The translations under genes and the position numbers were made by a program. Below, one piece after another: positions 55,096-63,419 of a stretch of DNA of 64,000 bases. Each line of letters begins with the position of its first letter. Positions within the stretch are counted from its first letter, which is position 1. The notes below the pieces were generated by a model. That model searched no databases. It was given only the letters and a program-made list of their open reading frames with translations, and was not told the DNA's origin. This DNA comes from Nocardioides ferulae (GTDB lineage Bacteria > Actinomycetota > Actinomycetes > Propionibacteriales > Nocardioidaceae), in assembly GCF_003660455.1 (NCBI RefSeq), contig NZ_QZVR01000016.1:1-64000 (forward strand), read 5' to 3'.

Positions 55096-55709
55096 AGGGC
55101 CACGCCCAGGTGCCGCTCCACCAGGTCGACCAACTCGTCGACCGACTCGATCTCCCCCGCGTCGATGCCGGCGACTTGGCCGTCGGCGTCGACGAACGCC
55201 GTCAGCGGAAGCCCGCGGAACGCGAAGGAACCCGAGCCGCCGACCCGCTCCTGCGGGTCGGCCAGCAGCGGGTAGGTGACCCCGGTCTCGCCCACCAGCT
55301 GCATCGCCCGCTCCGGCTGCGGGTCGTTGTAGTCGACGCCCATCACCGTGACCCGGTCGCCGAACCGCTCGTGGAACGCCTGGATCACCGGCATCTCCTC
55401 GCGGCACGGGCCGCACCAGGCCGCCCAGAAGTTCAGCACCAGCGGCCCACGCAGGGCGGCCAGGTCGACGTCGGGCCCGCCGCCGAAGCAGGCCAGCGTC
55501 ACCTCCGGCAGCCCTTGCTCGACCGGCTGCCCGGTGCCGGGCGCGCAGTCCTCGACGCCGGCCGCGGCCTTGAGCTCGCGCAGCTCGGGGGTGTCGACGT
55601 CGACCTTCGCCTCCCCCGGTGGGGCGACGCCGTCGTCGCCACAGGCGGCCAACACCGGCGCGGAGAGCAGCAGCGCCGCGGCGAGCGCGGCAACGACACG
55701 GCCCCTCAC
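55092..55709 (-). CDS. TlpA-family thioredoxin lipoprotein
   Basis: 205 residues with a lipobox (LSAPVLAAC, Cys ~24) and a thioredoxin fold with [15 protein letters not shown] (CGPC). A second Cys pair (DCAPG and CFGGG) lies before it, as in Rv3673c. It acts outside the membrane as a reductase for disulfides or cytochrome c. GTG start; overlaps nth and the nudix gene by 4 nt. Confidence 0.92.
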   Translation of the reverse strand: MRGRVVAALAAALLLSAPVLAACGDDGVAPPGEAKVDVDTPELRELKAAAGVEDCAPGTGQPVEQGLPEVTLACFGGGPDVDLAALRGPLVLNFWAAWCGPCREEMPVIQAFHERFGDRVTVMGVDYNDPQPERAMQLVGETGVTYPLLADPQERVGGSGSFAFRGLPLTAFVDADGQVAGIDAGEIESVDELVDLVERHLGVAL

Positions 55710-56410
55710 GCCCGGCCCTCGGTCTTGACCAGCTTCGCGGCCTCGTCGGGGTCGGTCGGTCCCTCGCCGTACGCCGGGCACCAGCGCGCGACCGGACAGG
55801 CGCCGCAGGCGGGCTTGCGGGCGTGGCAGATGCGCCGGCCGTGCCAGATCAGGTGGTGGCTGAGCATCGTCCAGTCGCGCTTGGGGAACAGCTCGCCGAC
55901 CGCGTGCTCGACCTTGACCGGGTCGGTCTCGTCGGTCCAGCCGAAGCGGCGCACGAGCCGCCCGAAGTGGGTGTCGACGGTGATGCCGGGGACGTCGAAA
56001 GCGTTGCCGAGCACCACGTTGGCGGTCTTGCGGCCCACGCCGGGGAGCGTCACCAGGTCGGCCAGCCGCGGCGGCACCTGGCCGTCGTACCGCTCGACGA
56101 GGGCCTGGCTGAGCTTGAGCAGCGCCTCGGTCTTGGCCCGGAAGAACCCCAGCGGGCCGACGATCTGCTCCAGGTGTCCGCGCTCGGCGGCCGCCATGGC
56201 GGCGGGGTCGGGGTAGGCCGCGAACAGCGTGGGACGCACCGCGTTGACCCGCTTGTCGGTGGTCTGCGCGGAGAGAACCGTGACCACGAGCAGCTGGAAC
56301 GGGTCGTCGAAGTCGAGCTCGCACCGGGCCTCGGGGTAGGTCTGCGCGAGCACCCGGTCGATCTTGCGGGCACGGCGGACCAGGCCGGTGCGGGTCTCGG
56401 GGGCGGGCAC
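55706..56410 (-). CDS. nth: Endonuclease III
   Basis: 234 residues. Helix-hairpin-helix [12 protein letters not shown] with the catalytic Lys, catalytic Asp in TVDTHFGRL and the [4Fe-4S] loop C-x6-C-x2-C-x5-C ([17 protein letters not shown]). A base-excision DNA glycosylase/lyase for oxidised pyrimidines. It is the first gene of the nth-tlpA-nudix-marP operon, divergent from crp. Confidence 0.96.
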   Translation of the reverse strand: MPAPETRTGLVRRARKIDRVLAQTYPEARCELDFDDPFQLLVVTVLSAQTTDKRVNAVRPTLFAAYPDPAAMAAAERGHLEQIVGPLGFFRAKTEALLKLSQALVERYDGQVPPRLADLVTLPGVGRKTANVVLGNAFDVPGITVDTHFGRLVRRFGWTDETDPVKVEHAVGELFPKRDWTMLSHHLIWHGRRICHARKPACGACPVARWCPAYGEGPTDPDEAAKLVKTEGRA

Positions 56411-56444
56411 GGAGTCAGACTAGACGGCCGGACGAACCGCACAG

Positions 56445-56460
56445 TGTGCTGGGCGACACA
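56445..56460. promoter_or_regulatory. Crp-like site 1 between nth and crp
   Basis: TGTGCTGGGCGACACA is a perfect TGTG-N8-CACA dyad, extended to GTGTG/CACAC. It is 35 bp from the nth start and is 42 bp centre to centre from site 2, i.e. four helical turns. Confidence 0.65.
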
Positions 56461-56486
56461 CCCCCGTGTCGAGCCCTCCTTTTCGC

Positions 56487-56502
56487 TGTGACCAATCGCA
56501 CT
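56487..56502. promoter_or_regulatory. Crp-like site 2 in the crp promoter
   Basis: TGTGACCAATCGCACT keeps the TGTGA half and the CAC of the other half. It is just upstream of TAGGAT (56506-56511), a -10 for crp, so bound Crp would overlap the -35 region. The arrangement fits autorepression or autoactivation. Confidence 0.6.
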
Positions 56503-56505
56503 GAG

Positions 56506-56511
56506 TAGGAT
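56506..56511 (+). promoter_or_regulatory. -10 of crp promoter
   Basis: TAGGAT, a good actinobacterial -10, 42 bases before the GTG start of crp; a -35 would fall inside Crp-like site 2. Confidence 0.45.
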
Positions 56512-56553
56512 TGCGAGTGTCTGACGAGCGTCAGGCAACGACGAGGAGGATCC

Positions 56554-57231
56554 GTGGACAACGACGTGCTGCGCCAAGCACCGCTCTTCAGTGCGCTGGA
56601 CGACGAGGCGGCCACGGCCCTGCGGGCGTCGATGAGCGAGACCCGGCTGCGCCGCGGTGACGTGCTCTTCCACGAGGGCGACTCCGGCGACCGGCTCTAC
56701 ATCTGCCTCGACGGCAAGGTGAAGCTCGGCCGCACCTCCGCCGACGGCCGCGAGAACCTGCTGGCGATCCTCGGCCCCGGCCAGATGTTCGGCGAGCTGT
56801 CGCTGTTCGACCCGGGCCCGCGCTCGGCCACGGTCACCGCCGTCACCGACGCCTCGTTCGCCTCGCTCTCCCACGAAGACCTCCTCAAGTGGCTCGACGG
56901 CCGCCCGGTCGTGGCCCGTGGCCTGCTCTCCCAGCTGGCCGGCCGGCTGCGCAAGGCCAACGACGTCGTCGCCGACCTGGTCTTCTCCGACGTGCCCGGT
57001 CGCGTCGCCAAGGCGCTGCTCGACCTCGCGGACCGGTTCGGCCGCACCGCCGACGACGGCGTGCACGTGCACCACGACCTCACCCAGGAGGAGCTCGCCC
57101 AGCTGGTCGGCGCCTCCCGCGAGACCGTCAACAAGGCGCTGGCCGACTTCGCCTCCCGCGGCTGGCTGCGGCTCGAGCCGCGCTCGGTCGTGATCATGGA
57201 CGTCGAGCGGCTGGGCCGCCGCGCCCGCTGA
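56554..57231 (+). CDS. crp: Crp/Fnr-family global regulator
   Basis: 225 residues, the size and sequence of Rv3676/GlxR: cyclic-nucleotide domain (FHEGDSGDRLYICLDGKVKLGR, FGELSLFDPGPRSATVTAV) with the cAMP-binding Glu and Arg, dimer helix, and a C-terminal helix-turn-helix (LTQEELAQLVGASRETVNKALADF) with the RE(T)VNK recognition helix. It binds cAMP and controls carbon and energy genes, including acetate use. GTG at 56554 after GAGGAGGA. Confidence 0.95.
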   Translation: MDNDVLRQAPLFSALDDEAATALRASMSETRLRRGDVLFHEGDSGDRLYICLDGKVKLGRTSADGRENLLAILGPGQMFGELSLFDPGPRSATVTAVTDASFASLSHEDLLKWLDGRPVVARGLLSQLAGRLRKANDVVADLVFSDVPGRVAKALLDLADRFGRTADDGVHVHHDLTQEELAQLVGASRETVNKALADFASRGWLRLEPRSVVIMDVERLGRRAR

Positions 57232-57313
57232 CGGTCCTCCCGCGAGATTCTTCTGCTTGGCTGACCCCCGAGGTCGCTCCTGCGTGCGTCGTAGGGAGTG
57301 AAAGGGGGCTCGG

Positions 57314-57856
57314 GTGCCGTTCACAGCTCACGACGACCACTCCGGGGCGAGTGCCGAGGAGCGGTTCAACGCCTTCGTGGTGGCGCGCACGCCTGCCCTG
57401 TCGCGCACGGCGTACCTCCTCACCGGGGACGCCCACCTCGCGGAGGACCTCGTGCAGACAGCGCTCTTCAAAGCCGCCAGGAGCTGGCACCGCATCGAGG
57501 GTGACCCGGAGCCCTACGTGCGGCGCATCCTCTACACCCAGAACGTGTCCTGGTGGCGTTCGCGGCGCCGGATGCGCGAGCACGCGCTGCCGGAGCAGTA
57601 CGACGCCGCGACGCCGGCCGCCGACCCCGACCTGCGGCTCACCCTCGAGCAGGCACTCGGCCGGCTCACCACGCGCCAGCGCACCGTGCTGGTGCTGCGC
57701 TACTTCGAGGACCTCACCGAGGTGCAGGCCGCCGAGGTGCTCGGCATCGGCGCCGGCACGGTGAAGTCGATCGGCCGGCAGGCCCTGGCCCGGCTGCGCA
57801 CCCTGGCGCCCGAGCTGGCCGAGCTGGTCGGCGAGCCCGCGGGAGGCTCCGCATGA
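57314..57856 (+). CDS. SigE-family ECF RNA polymerase sigma factor
   Basis: 180 residues with sigma region 2 (LSRTAYLLTGDAHLAEDLVQTALFKAARSW, RRILYTQNVSWWR) and region 4 (LTTRQRTVLVLRYFEDLTEVQAAEVLGIGAGTVKSI). The SWWRSRR and ALARLR features are those of Streptomyces-type SigE-family sigma factors. Ribosome site AAGGGGG before GTG. Its stop overlaps the next gene by ATGA, so the next product is a strong candidate for its regulator. Confidence 0.93.
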   Translation: MPFTAHDDHSGASAEERFNAFVVARTPALSRTAYLLTGDAHLAEDLVQTALFKAARSWHRIEGDPEPYVRRILYTQNVSWWRSRRRMREHALPEQYDAATPAADPDLRLTLEQALGRLTTRQRTVLVLRYFEDLTEVQAAEVLGIGAGTVKSIGRQALARLRTLAPELAELVGEPAGGSA

Positions 57857-59226
57857 CCGGCCGGCTGCGCGAGGAGCTGCAGCGGCTCGGCGAGGTGGCG
57901 CCGGTGGTGGAGGTGCCCGCCGACACCTGGTCCCGCGGGCGGCGGGCCCGGCGACGTGACCAGGCCCTGACGCTGGCGGCCGTCGCCGCCGTGCTCGCGG
58001 TCGTCGGTGGGCTGGTCGCCTGGCTGCCGCAGCGCGACCAGCCGCCGGTCGCCGACACCGACTCGCTCGGCGTCCCCGAGCGGCTCTACTCGGTGCCGGA
58101 GCGGATGTCGGACCGCCGGCTGGACGACACCTGGTCGAGCGGCGAGGTCACCGACGACCTGGCGGTGGGGGTGGCCGCGGCCGCCTGGGTCACCGAGGCC
58201 GGGCTGCCGGTCGTGGTCGACGCCGCGGAGGGTGACTACCACCTGCTCGACCTGCCCGACTTCGGTGGCAACAACTCACACGTGGCCGACGGGTTCACCC
58301 CGCCCACGGTCGCGCTCGCGCCCGACGGCCGCTCACTGGCCTACTCCTACGCCTCCCTCGACCCCGAGGGAGACGAGGCGTTCGAGACGCGCGACGCAGC
58401 GGCCGCCGAGCCGATCCCCAGCGGCCTGCGGGTGCTCGACCTGGTCACCGGCGACCTGCGCACGGTCGAGATCGCGGGGTTCGACGGCACGGCGGTCAGC
58501 CAGATCGCGTGGTCGCCGGGCAGCACCTGGCTGGCCTGGGTCGGTGCGCACCAGGGCACCTGGACCCCGGACGGCTCGGGCGCGGAGTTCCCGACCGGCG
58601 GCCGGGTGGCGCCGGGCGCGACGACCTCGCAGCCGCTGCGCCTGGGCGACCACGAGTCGGCCACGCTGGCCGTCGACGACACCGGCGAGGTGTGGGCGGT
58701 GGACGAGGGGCGGCTGGTGCGCTGGACGGGCGGCGAGCCGCGCGGCGTGGCCGTCCGCGGAGACATCTGGCCCCGCCACGCCGTGCTCACCTCCGGAGGG
58801 CTCGCGGTCGGCACGCGCGACGAGCTCGAGGTCGGGCTGATCGACGCGCGGGGGCGGGTGAGCAGGATCCAGGCGAACGGCGACCTGCCGGTCGGAGGCG
58901 GCAGCGCCGAGGTGCTCGGCACTCTCGGCGATGACCTCGTGGTCCGCACCCGCAGCGCCGACGACACCGACGGCCAGCTGCTGCTGCTCTCCACCGACGG
59001 CGCCGCCGAGGTCGTCGGCAGCGTGGAACCCGGCGTGCCCGACACGCTCAGTCTCGCCACCGGCCTGATGACCGCAGAGCGCCCCAGCGTCGAGCGACCG
59101 GCGCCCGACTGGCCGTGGTCCTACGAGCGCTGGGTGCTGGTGCTCGCCGGGCTCGCGTTCGCGGTGGCCACGGTGGCCTCCTTCGTGACATGGCTGCGCC
59201 GACGCCTCAAGGGAGCCTCGACATGA
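57853..59226 (+). CDS. Single-pass membrane beta-propeller protein, candidate anti-sigma/sensor
   Basis: 457 residues. A short cytoplasmic part (~1-37, VEVPADTWSRGRRARRRD) and one membrane helix (TLAAVAAVLAVVGGLVAW) lead to an external domain of WD40/PD40-like blades (VALAPDGRSLAYSYASLD, QIAWSPGSTWLAWVG, LAVDDTGEVWAVDEGRLV) and a second membrane helix near the C-terminus (VLVLAGLAFAVATVASFVTW). The coupling to the sigma factor gene and the short cytoplasmic N-terminus suit an anti-sigma role, but no zinc HxxxCxxC motif is present. I cannot assign the family. Confidence 0.7.
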   Translation: MTGRLREELQRLGEVAPVVEVPADTWSRGRRARRRDQALTLAAVAAVLAVVGGLVAWLPQRDQPPVADTDSLGVPERLYSVPERMSDRRLDDTWSSGEVTDDLAVGVAAAAWVTEAGLPVVVDAAEGDYHLLDLPDFGGNNSHVADGFTPPTVALAPDGRSLAYSYASLDPEGDEAFETRDAAAAEPIPSGLRVLDLVTGDLRTVEIAGFDGTAVSQIAWSPGSTWLAWVGAHQGTWTPDGSGAEFPTGGRVAPGATTSQPLRLGDHESATLAVDDTGEVWAVDEGRLVRWTGGEPRGVAVRGDIWPRHAVLTSGGLAVGTRDELEVGLIDARGRVSRIQANGDLPVGGGSAEVLGTLGDDLVVRTRSADDTDGQLLLLSTDGAAEVVGSVEPGVPDTLSLATGLMTAERPSVERPAPDWPWSYERWVLVLAGLAFAVATVASFVTWLRRRLKGAST

Positions 59227-60482
59227 CCGCCCGCACCCCCACCCACCGAGCGGTACGCCGGGCGCTCGCCGCCGCCGTGACGGTCGGCGTCGCGCTGGTC
59301 GCGCTGGTCGCGACGCTCACGACCCTCGTCTCGTCGGCCTCCCACCCGGCCGCCGCCGACTCCGGCAGCGCTGCCGTCCCGGCGTACCTGTCCGTGCCCC
59401 AGAACGACGAGGAGGCACCCGTCGCGGAGTCACTGGCCGTGGGGCCCCAGGCCGTGGTGATGGCCGTCGACCGCGAGGACGAGCGCGGCGTGCAGGTGAT
59501 CGGCGTCGGCGCCGAGTCCGGCGCCTACCGGGTCCTGGAGCTGCCCGGCCGGCTCGGCACCGACGGGCACTCGCTGATCGGCAGCGCCGACGCAGACACC
59601 CTCGCGCTCTCGGCCGACGGCACCCGGCTCGCCTATCCGCGCGCCGTGGCGGGCGACGGCCCCGATGCGCTCACCGGCGTCGGCATCGTCGACCTGGTCT
59701 CCGGAGACGTGCGCACCGTGCCGATCGACCAGGGCCACGGAGTGCGCCTGGTCGGCCTGTCCTTCTCACCCGACGCACAGTGGGTGGTCTGGTGGGGCAA
59801 TCCGGTCCGTGACTGGCAGCGCCGCGGCGAGGCGGCCTTCGCGAACCGCACCGTGGCGGGCCGGGTGGCCCCCGGCTCCGACGTCTCCGAGCCGGTCCCG
59901 GGCCACCGCTCGGAGGGCGGCGCCACCTACGCGGTCGCCGACGACGGCACCGTGGCGATCGCGGAGCTGCTCGAGGTCCGCACCTGGGACGGCCGGGTCC
60001 TGGAGAGCACCCCCGCGGCCCGCGGCATCCCCGAGTCGACCACGACCGACGGCACCGACGTCACCCACGCCCGCACGACCAGGACGACCGCCTTCCACCA
60101 GACGGCCCGCACACCCCCGTGGGTGCCGCTGCCCGCACCGCTGCGGTCCGCCATGGTGACGGTGCACGACTGGGTGGACCTCGACCACGCGGTCGTCACC
60201 GTCGACCCCGAGTTGGGTGTGCTGGCCCTGGACGGCTCCGAGCCCGCCTACGTCGGGCTCGTGCAGCTGGACTACGTGCCCGAGGTCCTCACCGTCGCGA
60301 CCGACCTGCTGGCCGGCGAGCCCCAGGTCACCGAGCGCCCTCGCCCGGAGTTCGTGGCCGAGCGCGAGGACGGCTCCGGCGGCTCCGACGGCGGGGCTGC
60401 CCGGTGGTGGGTCGGCGGCGGGGTCCTCGCCGGTGCGCTGGCCATCGCGCTGCTCCTCCGGCGCCGCCGCCGGCGGACCTGA
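59223..60482 (+). CDS. Second membrane beta-propeller protein of the sigma operon
   Basis: 419 residues. An N-terminal signal/anchor (RALAAAVTVGVALVALVATL), an external propeller-like domain (TLALSADGTRLAYPRA, LSFSPDAQWVVWWGN, VDLVSGDVRTVPIDQG), and a C-terminal membrane helix with Arg-rich tail (GGVLAGALAIALLLRRRRRR). ATG overlaps the upstream stop by ATGA. Its ~110-residue tail is Ser/Gly-rich. Homologous in layout to the preceding protein. Confidence 0.72.
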   Translation: MTARTPTHRAVRRALAAAVTVGVALVALVATLTTLVSSASHPAAADSGSAAVPAYLSVPQNDEEAPVAESLAVGPQAVVMAVDREDERGVQVIGVGAESGAYRVLELPGRLGTDGHSLIGSADADTLALSADGTRLAYPRAVAGDGPDALTGVGIVDLVSGDVRTVPIDQGHGVRLVGLSFSPDAQWVVWWGNPVRDWQRRGEAAFANRTVAGRVAPGSDVSEPVPGHRSEGGATYAVADDGTVAIAELLEVRTWDGRVLESTPAARGIPESTTTDGTDVTHARTTRTTAFHQTARTPPWVPLPAPLRSAMVTVHDWVDLDHAVVTVDPELGVLALDGSEPAYVGLVQLDYVPEVLTVATDLLAGEPQVTERPRPEFVAEREDGSGGSDGGAARWWVGGGVLAGALAIALLLRRRRRRT

Positions 60483-60498
60483 CCACCCCGGCTCGCTG

Positions 60499-61599
60499 TC
60501 ACGGCAGGCTGACGGTGGCGGCGGCCCACTCCCCCTCCGCGGGGTAGGGGCCGGGCAGCACGGTCGACCGGAGGAAGCGACCGGTGAGTGGCTGCCACAC
60601 GACCAGGCGCCGGCTGTCCACCAGGAGCAGCAGCGACCCGGCGTCCAGCCAGCCCTCGATGGAGGTCAACGGCACCCGCAGCCGGGCGACCGGCTCTCCG
60701 GTGGTCGTGTCGAAGACCCAGATCATCGTGCTGCCCAGGCCGCCCCGGGGAGGCTCGAACACCGCGACGTGGGTCTCCCCGAAGACCCCCCACAGCCGCC
60801 CTCGCCGGAAGTCCCGGGGGAGGTCCCAGGTGGTCCGCTCCGGCGTGCCGCCCTCCCAGCGAGTGACCCGCAGCCCGGTCGGAGGGTCGCTCACCAGCTC
60901 GACCGGCGTGCCGTCGGTGTCGAAGCGGCTGCGCCAACCCGTGTAGGGCACCGGGGTCACCTTGCCGCCAGGCGTGACGTGGAAGGTCCGGTAGGGCGAG
61001 GGCCCGGGCGCCCGGCCGTAGGCGGACACCGCGTTCCTGCCCGGGAGCCACTCCACGTAGCGCACCATCCGGCTGCCGCGAGGGAAGTCGACGTGCCTGA
61101 CGGTGCCTTCGGTCAGGTCGACGAAGACGACCCCCGCGTTCGTGTGCGCGGCCCAGCGGCGGCCGTCGGCCGACAGCCGGCCCGGTCCATAGGTGTCCGG
61201 TCCCGGCCACCACGCATCCGGCAGGCCGAGGTCCGCGAGGCCGAGCACGCGCCAGCGACCGTCGACCCCCCAGAACAGCACCTGCTCCCCCGCCCAACCC
61301 ACGGGGTCCTCCCACCGCTCGGTCGGGTGGTAGGCCAGTCGCGCGGCGACCCCGGCGCCGAGCACGTCGGGCAGGGCGTCGGAATCGGCCGGCGCACGCC
61401 GGGGAAGACCGCCGTGGAGCGGCACCGACGCCCACCGCTCGGGGAGCCGCTGCACGGCTGGAGGCCGCGCCGGGGTCGCGCTCGGCGCGGCCTCGGGCGT
61501 GCCGGCCGGTGGCGCCTCCGGGGCGGCGGGCTCCCCGGGCGAGCAGGCGGCGAGCAGCAGCACGGCGGCGGCGACCCAGATGGTCCACATGGTCCTCAC
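60499..61599 (-). CDS. Propeller-type lipoprotein
   Basis: 366 residues from GTG. A lipobox (LLLAACSPG, Cys ~19) and a Pro/Ala linker, then propeller-like blades (YGPGRLSADGRRWAAHTNAG, VVFVDLTEGTVRHVDFP, MVRYVEWLPGRNAVSAYG). It is divergent from the second sigma gene and shares its promoter region. The truncated gene at 63419 is a paralogue (LGLPDAWWPGPDTYGPG / LGLPEAQRYSDTYGAG). No catalytic motif is seen. Confidence 0.7.
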   Translation of the reverse strand: MRTMWTIWVAAAVLLLAACSPGEPAAPEAPPAGTPEAAPSATPARPPAVQRLPERWASVPLHGGLPRRAPADSDALPDVLGAGVAARLAYHPTERWEDPVGWAGEQVLFWGVDGRWRVLGLADLGLPDAWWPGPDTYGPGRLSADGRRWAAHTNAGVVFVDLTEGTVRHVDFPRGSRMVRYVEWLPGRNAVSAYGRAPGPSPYRTFHVTPGGKVTPVPYTGWRSRFDTDGTPVELVSDPPTGLRVTRWEGGTPERTTWDLPRDFRRGRLWGVFGETHVAVFEPPRGGLGSTMIWVFDTTTGEPVARLRVPLTSIEGWLDAGSLLLLVDSRRLVVWQPLTGRFLRSTVLPGPYPAEGEWAAATVSLP

Positions 61600-61628
61600 G
61601 GGGGGAGAACGGCCGGGGCCGCGCGGGA

Positions 61629-61657
61629 GGTTGGGGCGGGTTCAACCCGTGCCAACC
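61629..61657. promoter_or_regulatory. 29-bp near-palindrome in a divergent promoter
   Basis: A left arm of 14 bases (61629-61642) and a right arm (61644-61657) are reverse complements with two mismatches, around a central C. It lies between the lipoprotein gene (start 61599) and the sigma gene (61699), and so is a candidate operator for both. Confidence 0.6.
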
Positions 61658-61698
61658 ATCCGCGGTCGTGGGAGCGTTCACACCACGAAGGGGGCCGG

Positions 61699-62208
61699 AT
61701 GGACGAACAGGAGCTCTCCGTGGAGTTCACGGAGTGGGCGGCGGGCGCCGAGCGCCAGCTGCTCCGCTCGGCGTACCTCCTCACCGACGACCTGCATCGC
61801 GCGCAGGACCTCGTGCAGGAGGCCCTGGTCAAGGTCGCGCTGCGGTGGGCGAGGCTGCGCACCGGCAACCCCACGGCGTACGCGCGCCGGATCGTCGTGC
61901 ACGACAACATCTCGTGGTGGCGCCGCCGCCGGCTCGAGGTGGTCGCCGCGGACCCCGGCGCGGGCGAGGGGCCGGCGGTCTCCGGCGACCCCGAGGCGAC
62001 GCTGGTGGTACGCCGGGCACTGGCGCGGCTGACCGCCTCGCAGCGGGCGGTGGTGGTGCTGCGCCACTTCGACGACCTGTCCGAGCGCGAGACCGCCGAG
62101 GCGCTGGGGGTCAGCGTCGGCACCGTGAAGAGCCAGAACTCCGCCGCGCTGGCGCGGCTGCGCGAGGGCGCACCCGAGCTGCTCGACCTGGTCGGGAGGA
62201 CCCGATGA
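61699..62208 (+). CDS. Second SigE-family ECF sigma factor
   Basis: 169 residues. Region 2 (LLRSAYLLTDDLHRAQDLVQEALVKVALRWARL; RRIVVHDNISWWRRRR) and region 4 (LTASQRAVVVLRHFDDLSERETAEALGVSVGTVKSQNSAALARLR). It is similar to the sigma at 57314. ATG with AAGGGGG-like purines upstream; its stop overlaps the next gene (ATGA). Confidence 0.92.
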   Translation: MDEQELSVEFTEWAAGAERQLLRSAYLLTDDLHRAQDLVQEALVKVALRWARLRTGNPTAYARRIVVHDNISWWRRRRLEVVAADPGAGEGPAVSGDPEATLVVRRALARLTASQRAVVVLRHFDDLSERETAEALGVSVGTVKSQNSAALARLREGAPELLDLVGRTR

Positions 62209-63419
62209 CCGACTCACGCACCGACCCCTGGGGCGACCTGAACCTGCACGAGGCCCTGGACCGCGCCACCGACGCGATCGAACCGCCGGGCCTGGCCGCG
62301 GCCGCGCTCACCGAGGCCCACCGTCGCCGGGTACGGACTCGAGGAGCGGCCTCGGCGTTGGGGGCCGTGGCCGCGGTGGCGGCGCTGATCGTCTCGCTGC
62401 AGGCGGTGAGTGGCGACCCGCGCACCCAGGAGCGCCCGGCCGAGCCGGCGTCGTCCGGCGCCGCCGACGCGGTCCAGGCGCAGGTGGCTCCCGCGATCCC
62501 CCGCGACCGGGTGCAGCCGATCTGGGACCCGCGCGGCGCCGAGGGGCTGCCCGTCGTCGAGCTCGGGGTCCCACGGGTGCTGCCGGTGACGGCGGCGGGA
62601 CCGGTGACCCGGGCGGTGGCGCTGCTCGACGGCGAGGAGGGCACCCTGCTGGTGGGCACCGACGGCCTGCAGACCTCGCTCGACCTGCCCGACGGGCTGG
62701 GCGAGCAGCGCACCGTGGTGCTCTCGCCCGACGGGCAGCGGGTGGCGGCGGTCGGCGCCTCCGGCCTGTTCTGGCGCGCGGTCGACGGCGGCTCCTGGCA
62801 GCGGATCGAGGTGCCGGGCGTGAGCCTCGAGGCCTCGCTGAGCTGGGCTCCGGACAGCGAGTCGCTGGTGCTCGTCGACCACCGGACCGGCGTCCGCGTC
62901 GGCCTCGGCACCGGCGAGCAGGAGCCGCTGCCGTTCCTGCGCGGCCATGCGGCGTACGCCCTGGCGCCCGACGGCGCGGTGGTGCACGGCACCGACACCC
63001 GCGAGATCGTCGAACGGCGCGACGGCGAGGTGGTGCGGCGGACCGCGTCCGGGCCGCTCGAAGGCCTGGTGCGGCCCGCGGTCGGCGGCTCGGCGATCGC
63101 GTTCGCGCGCGCGAACCTGGTCGTCGAGGAGTCGACACGCGCGAGCGACCGCGACGGCCTGGTGGTCGTGGACCGCGACGACTTCGACACCCGTGCCTAC
63201 CTGCCGGTGCCCGACGACCACGACTACTACGTGCACGCCGACGAGCTGCGTCCCGTCACCTGGCTCGACGACGAGACCCTGCTGTTCACGGTGCTGCCGC
63301 AGGGCGCGCCCAAGGAGTACCTCGTGGCCTGGGACGTCGAGACCGGCACCCTTTCCCGGATCGCCTGCTGGCCGCTGGGGTACGCCGCGTCGTTCGCCAC
63401 CGACCTGCTGGGCCCCTGA
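62205..63419 (+). CDS. Third membrane beta-propeller protein, candidate regulator of the second sigma factor
   Basis: 404 residues. A cytoplasmic N-terminus of ~45 residues (DLNLHEALDRATDAIEPPGLA), a membrane helix (SALGAVAAVAALIVSLQAV), and a propeller-like external domain (TVVLSPDGQRVAAVGASG, LSWAPDSESLVLVDHRT, YALAPDGAVVHGT). It has the same coupling to a sigma factor and the same layout as the protein at 57853, but no C-terminal membrane helix. Confidence 0.72.
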   Translation: MTDSRTDPWGDLNLHEALDRATDAIEPPGLAAAALTEAHRRRVRTRGAASALGAVAAVAALIVSLQAVSGDPRTQERPAEPASSGAADAVQAQVAPAIPRDRVQPIWDPRGAEGLPVVELGVPRVLPVTAAGPVTRAVALLDGEEGTLLVGTDGLQTSLDLPDGLGEQRTVVLSPDGQRVAAVGASGLFWRAVDGGSWQRIEVPGVSLEASLSWAPDSESLVLVDHRTGVRVGLGTGEQEPLPFLRGHAAYALAPDGAVVHGTDTREIVERRDGEVVRRTASGPLEGLVRPAVGGSAIAFARANLVVEESTRASDRDGLVVVDRDDFDTRAYLPVPDDHDYYVHADELRPVTWLDDETLLFTVLPQGAPKEYLVAWDVETGTLSRIACWPLGYAASFATDLLGP

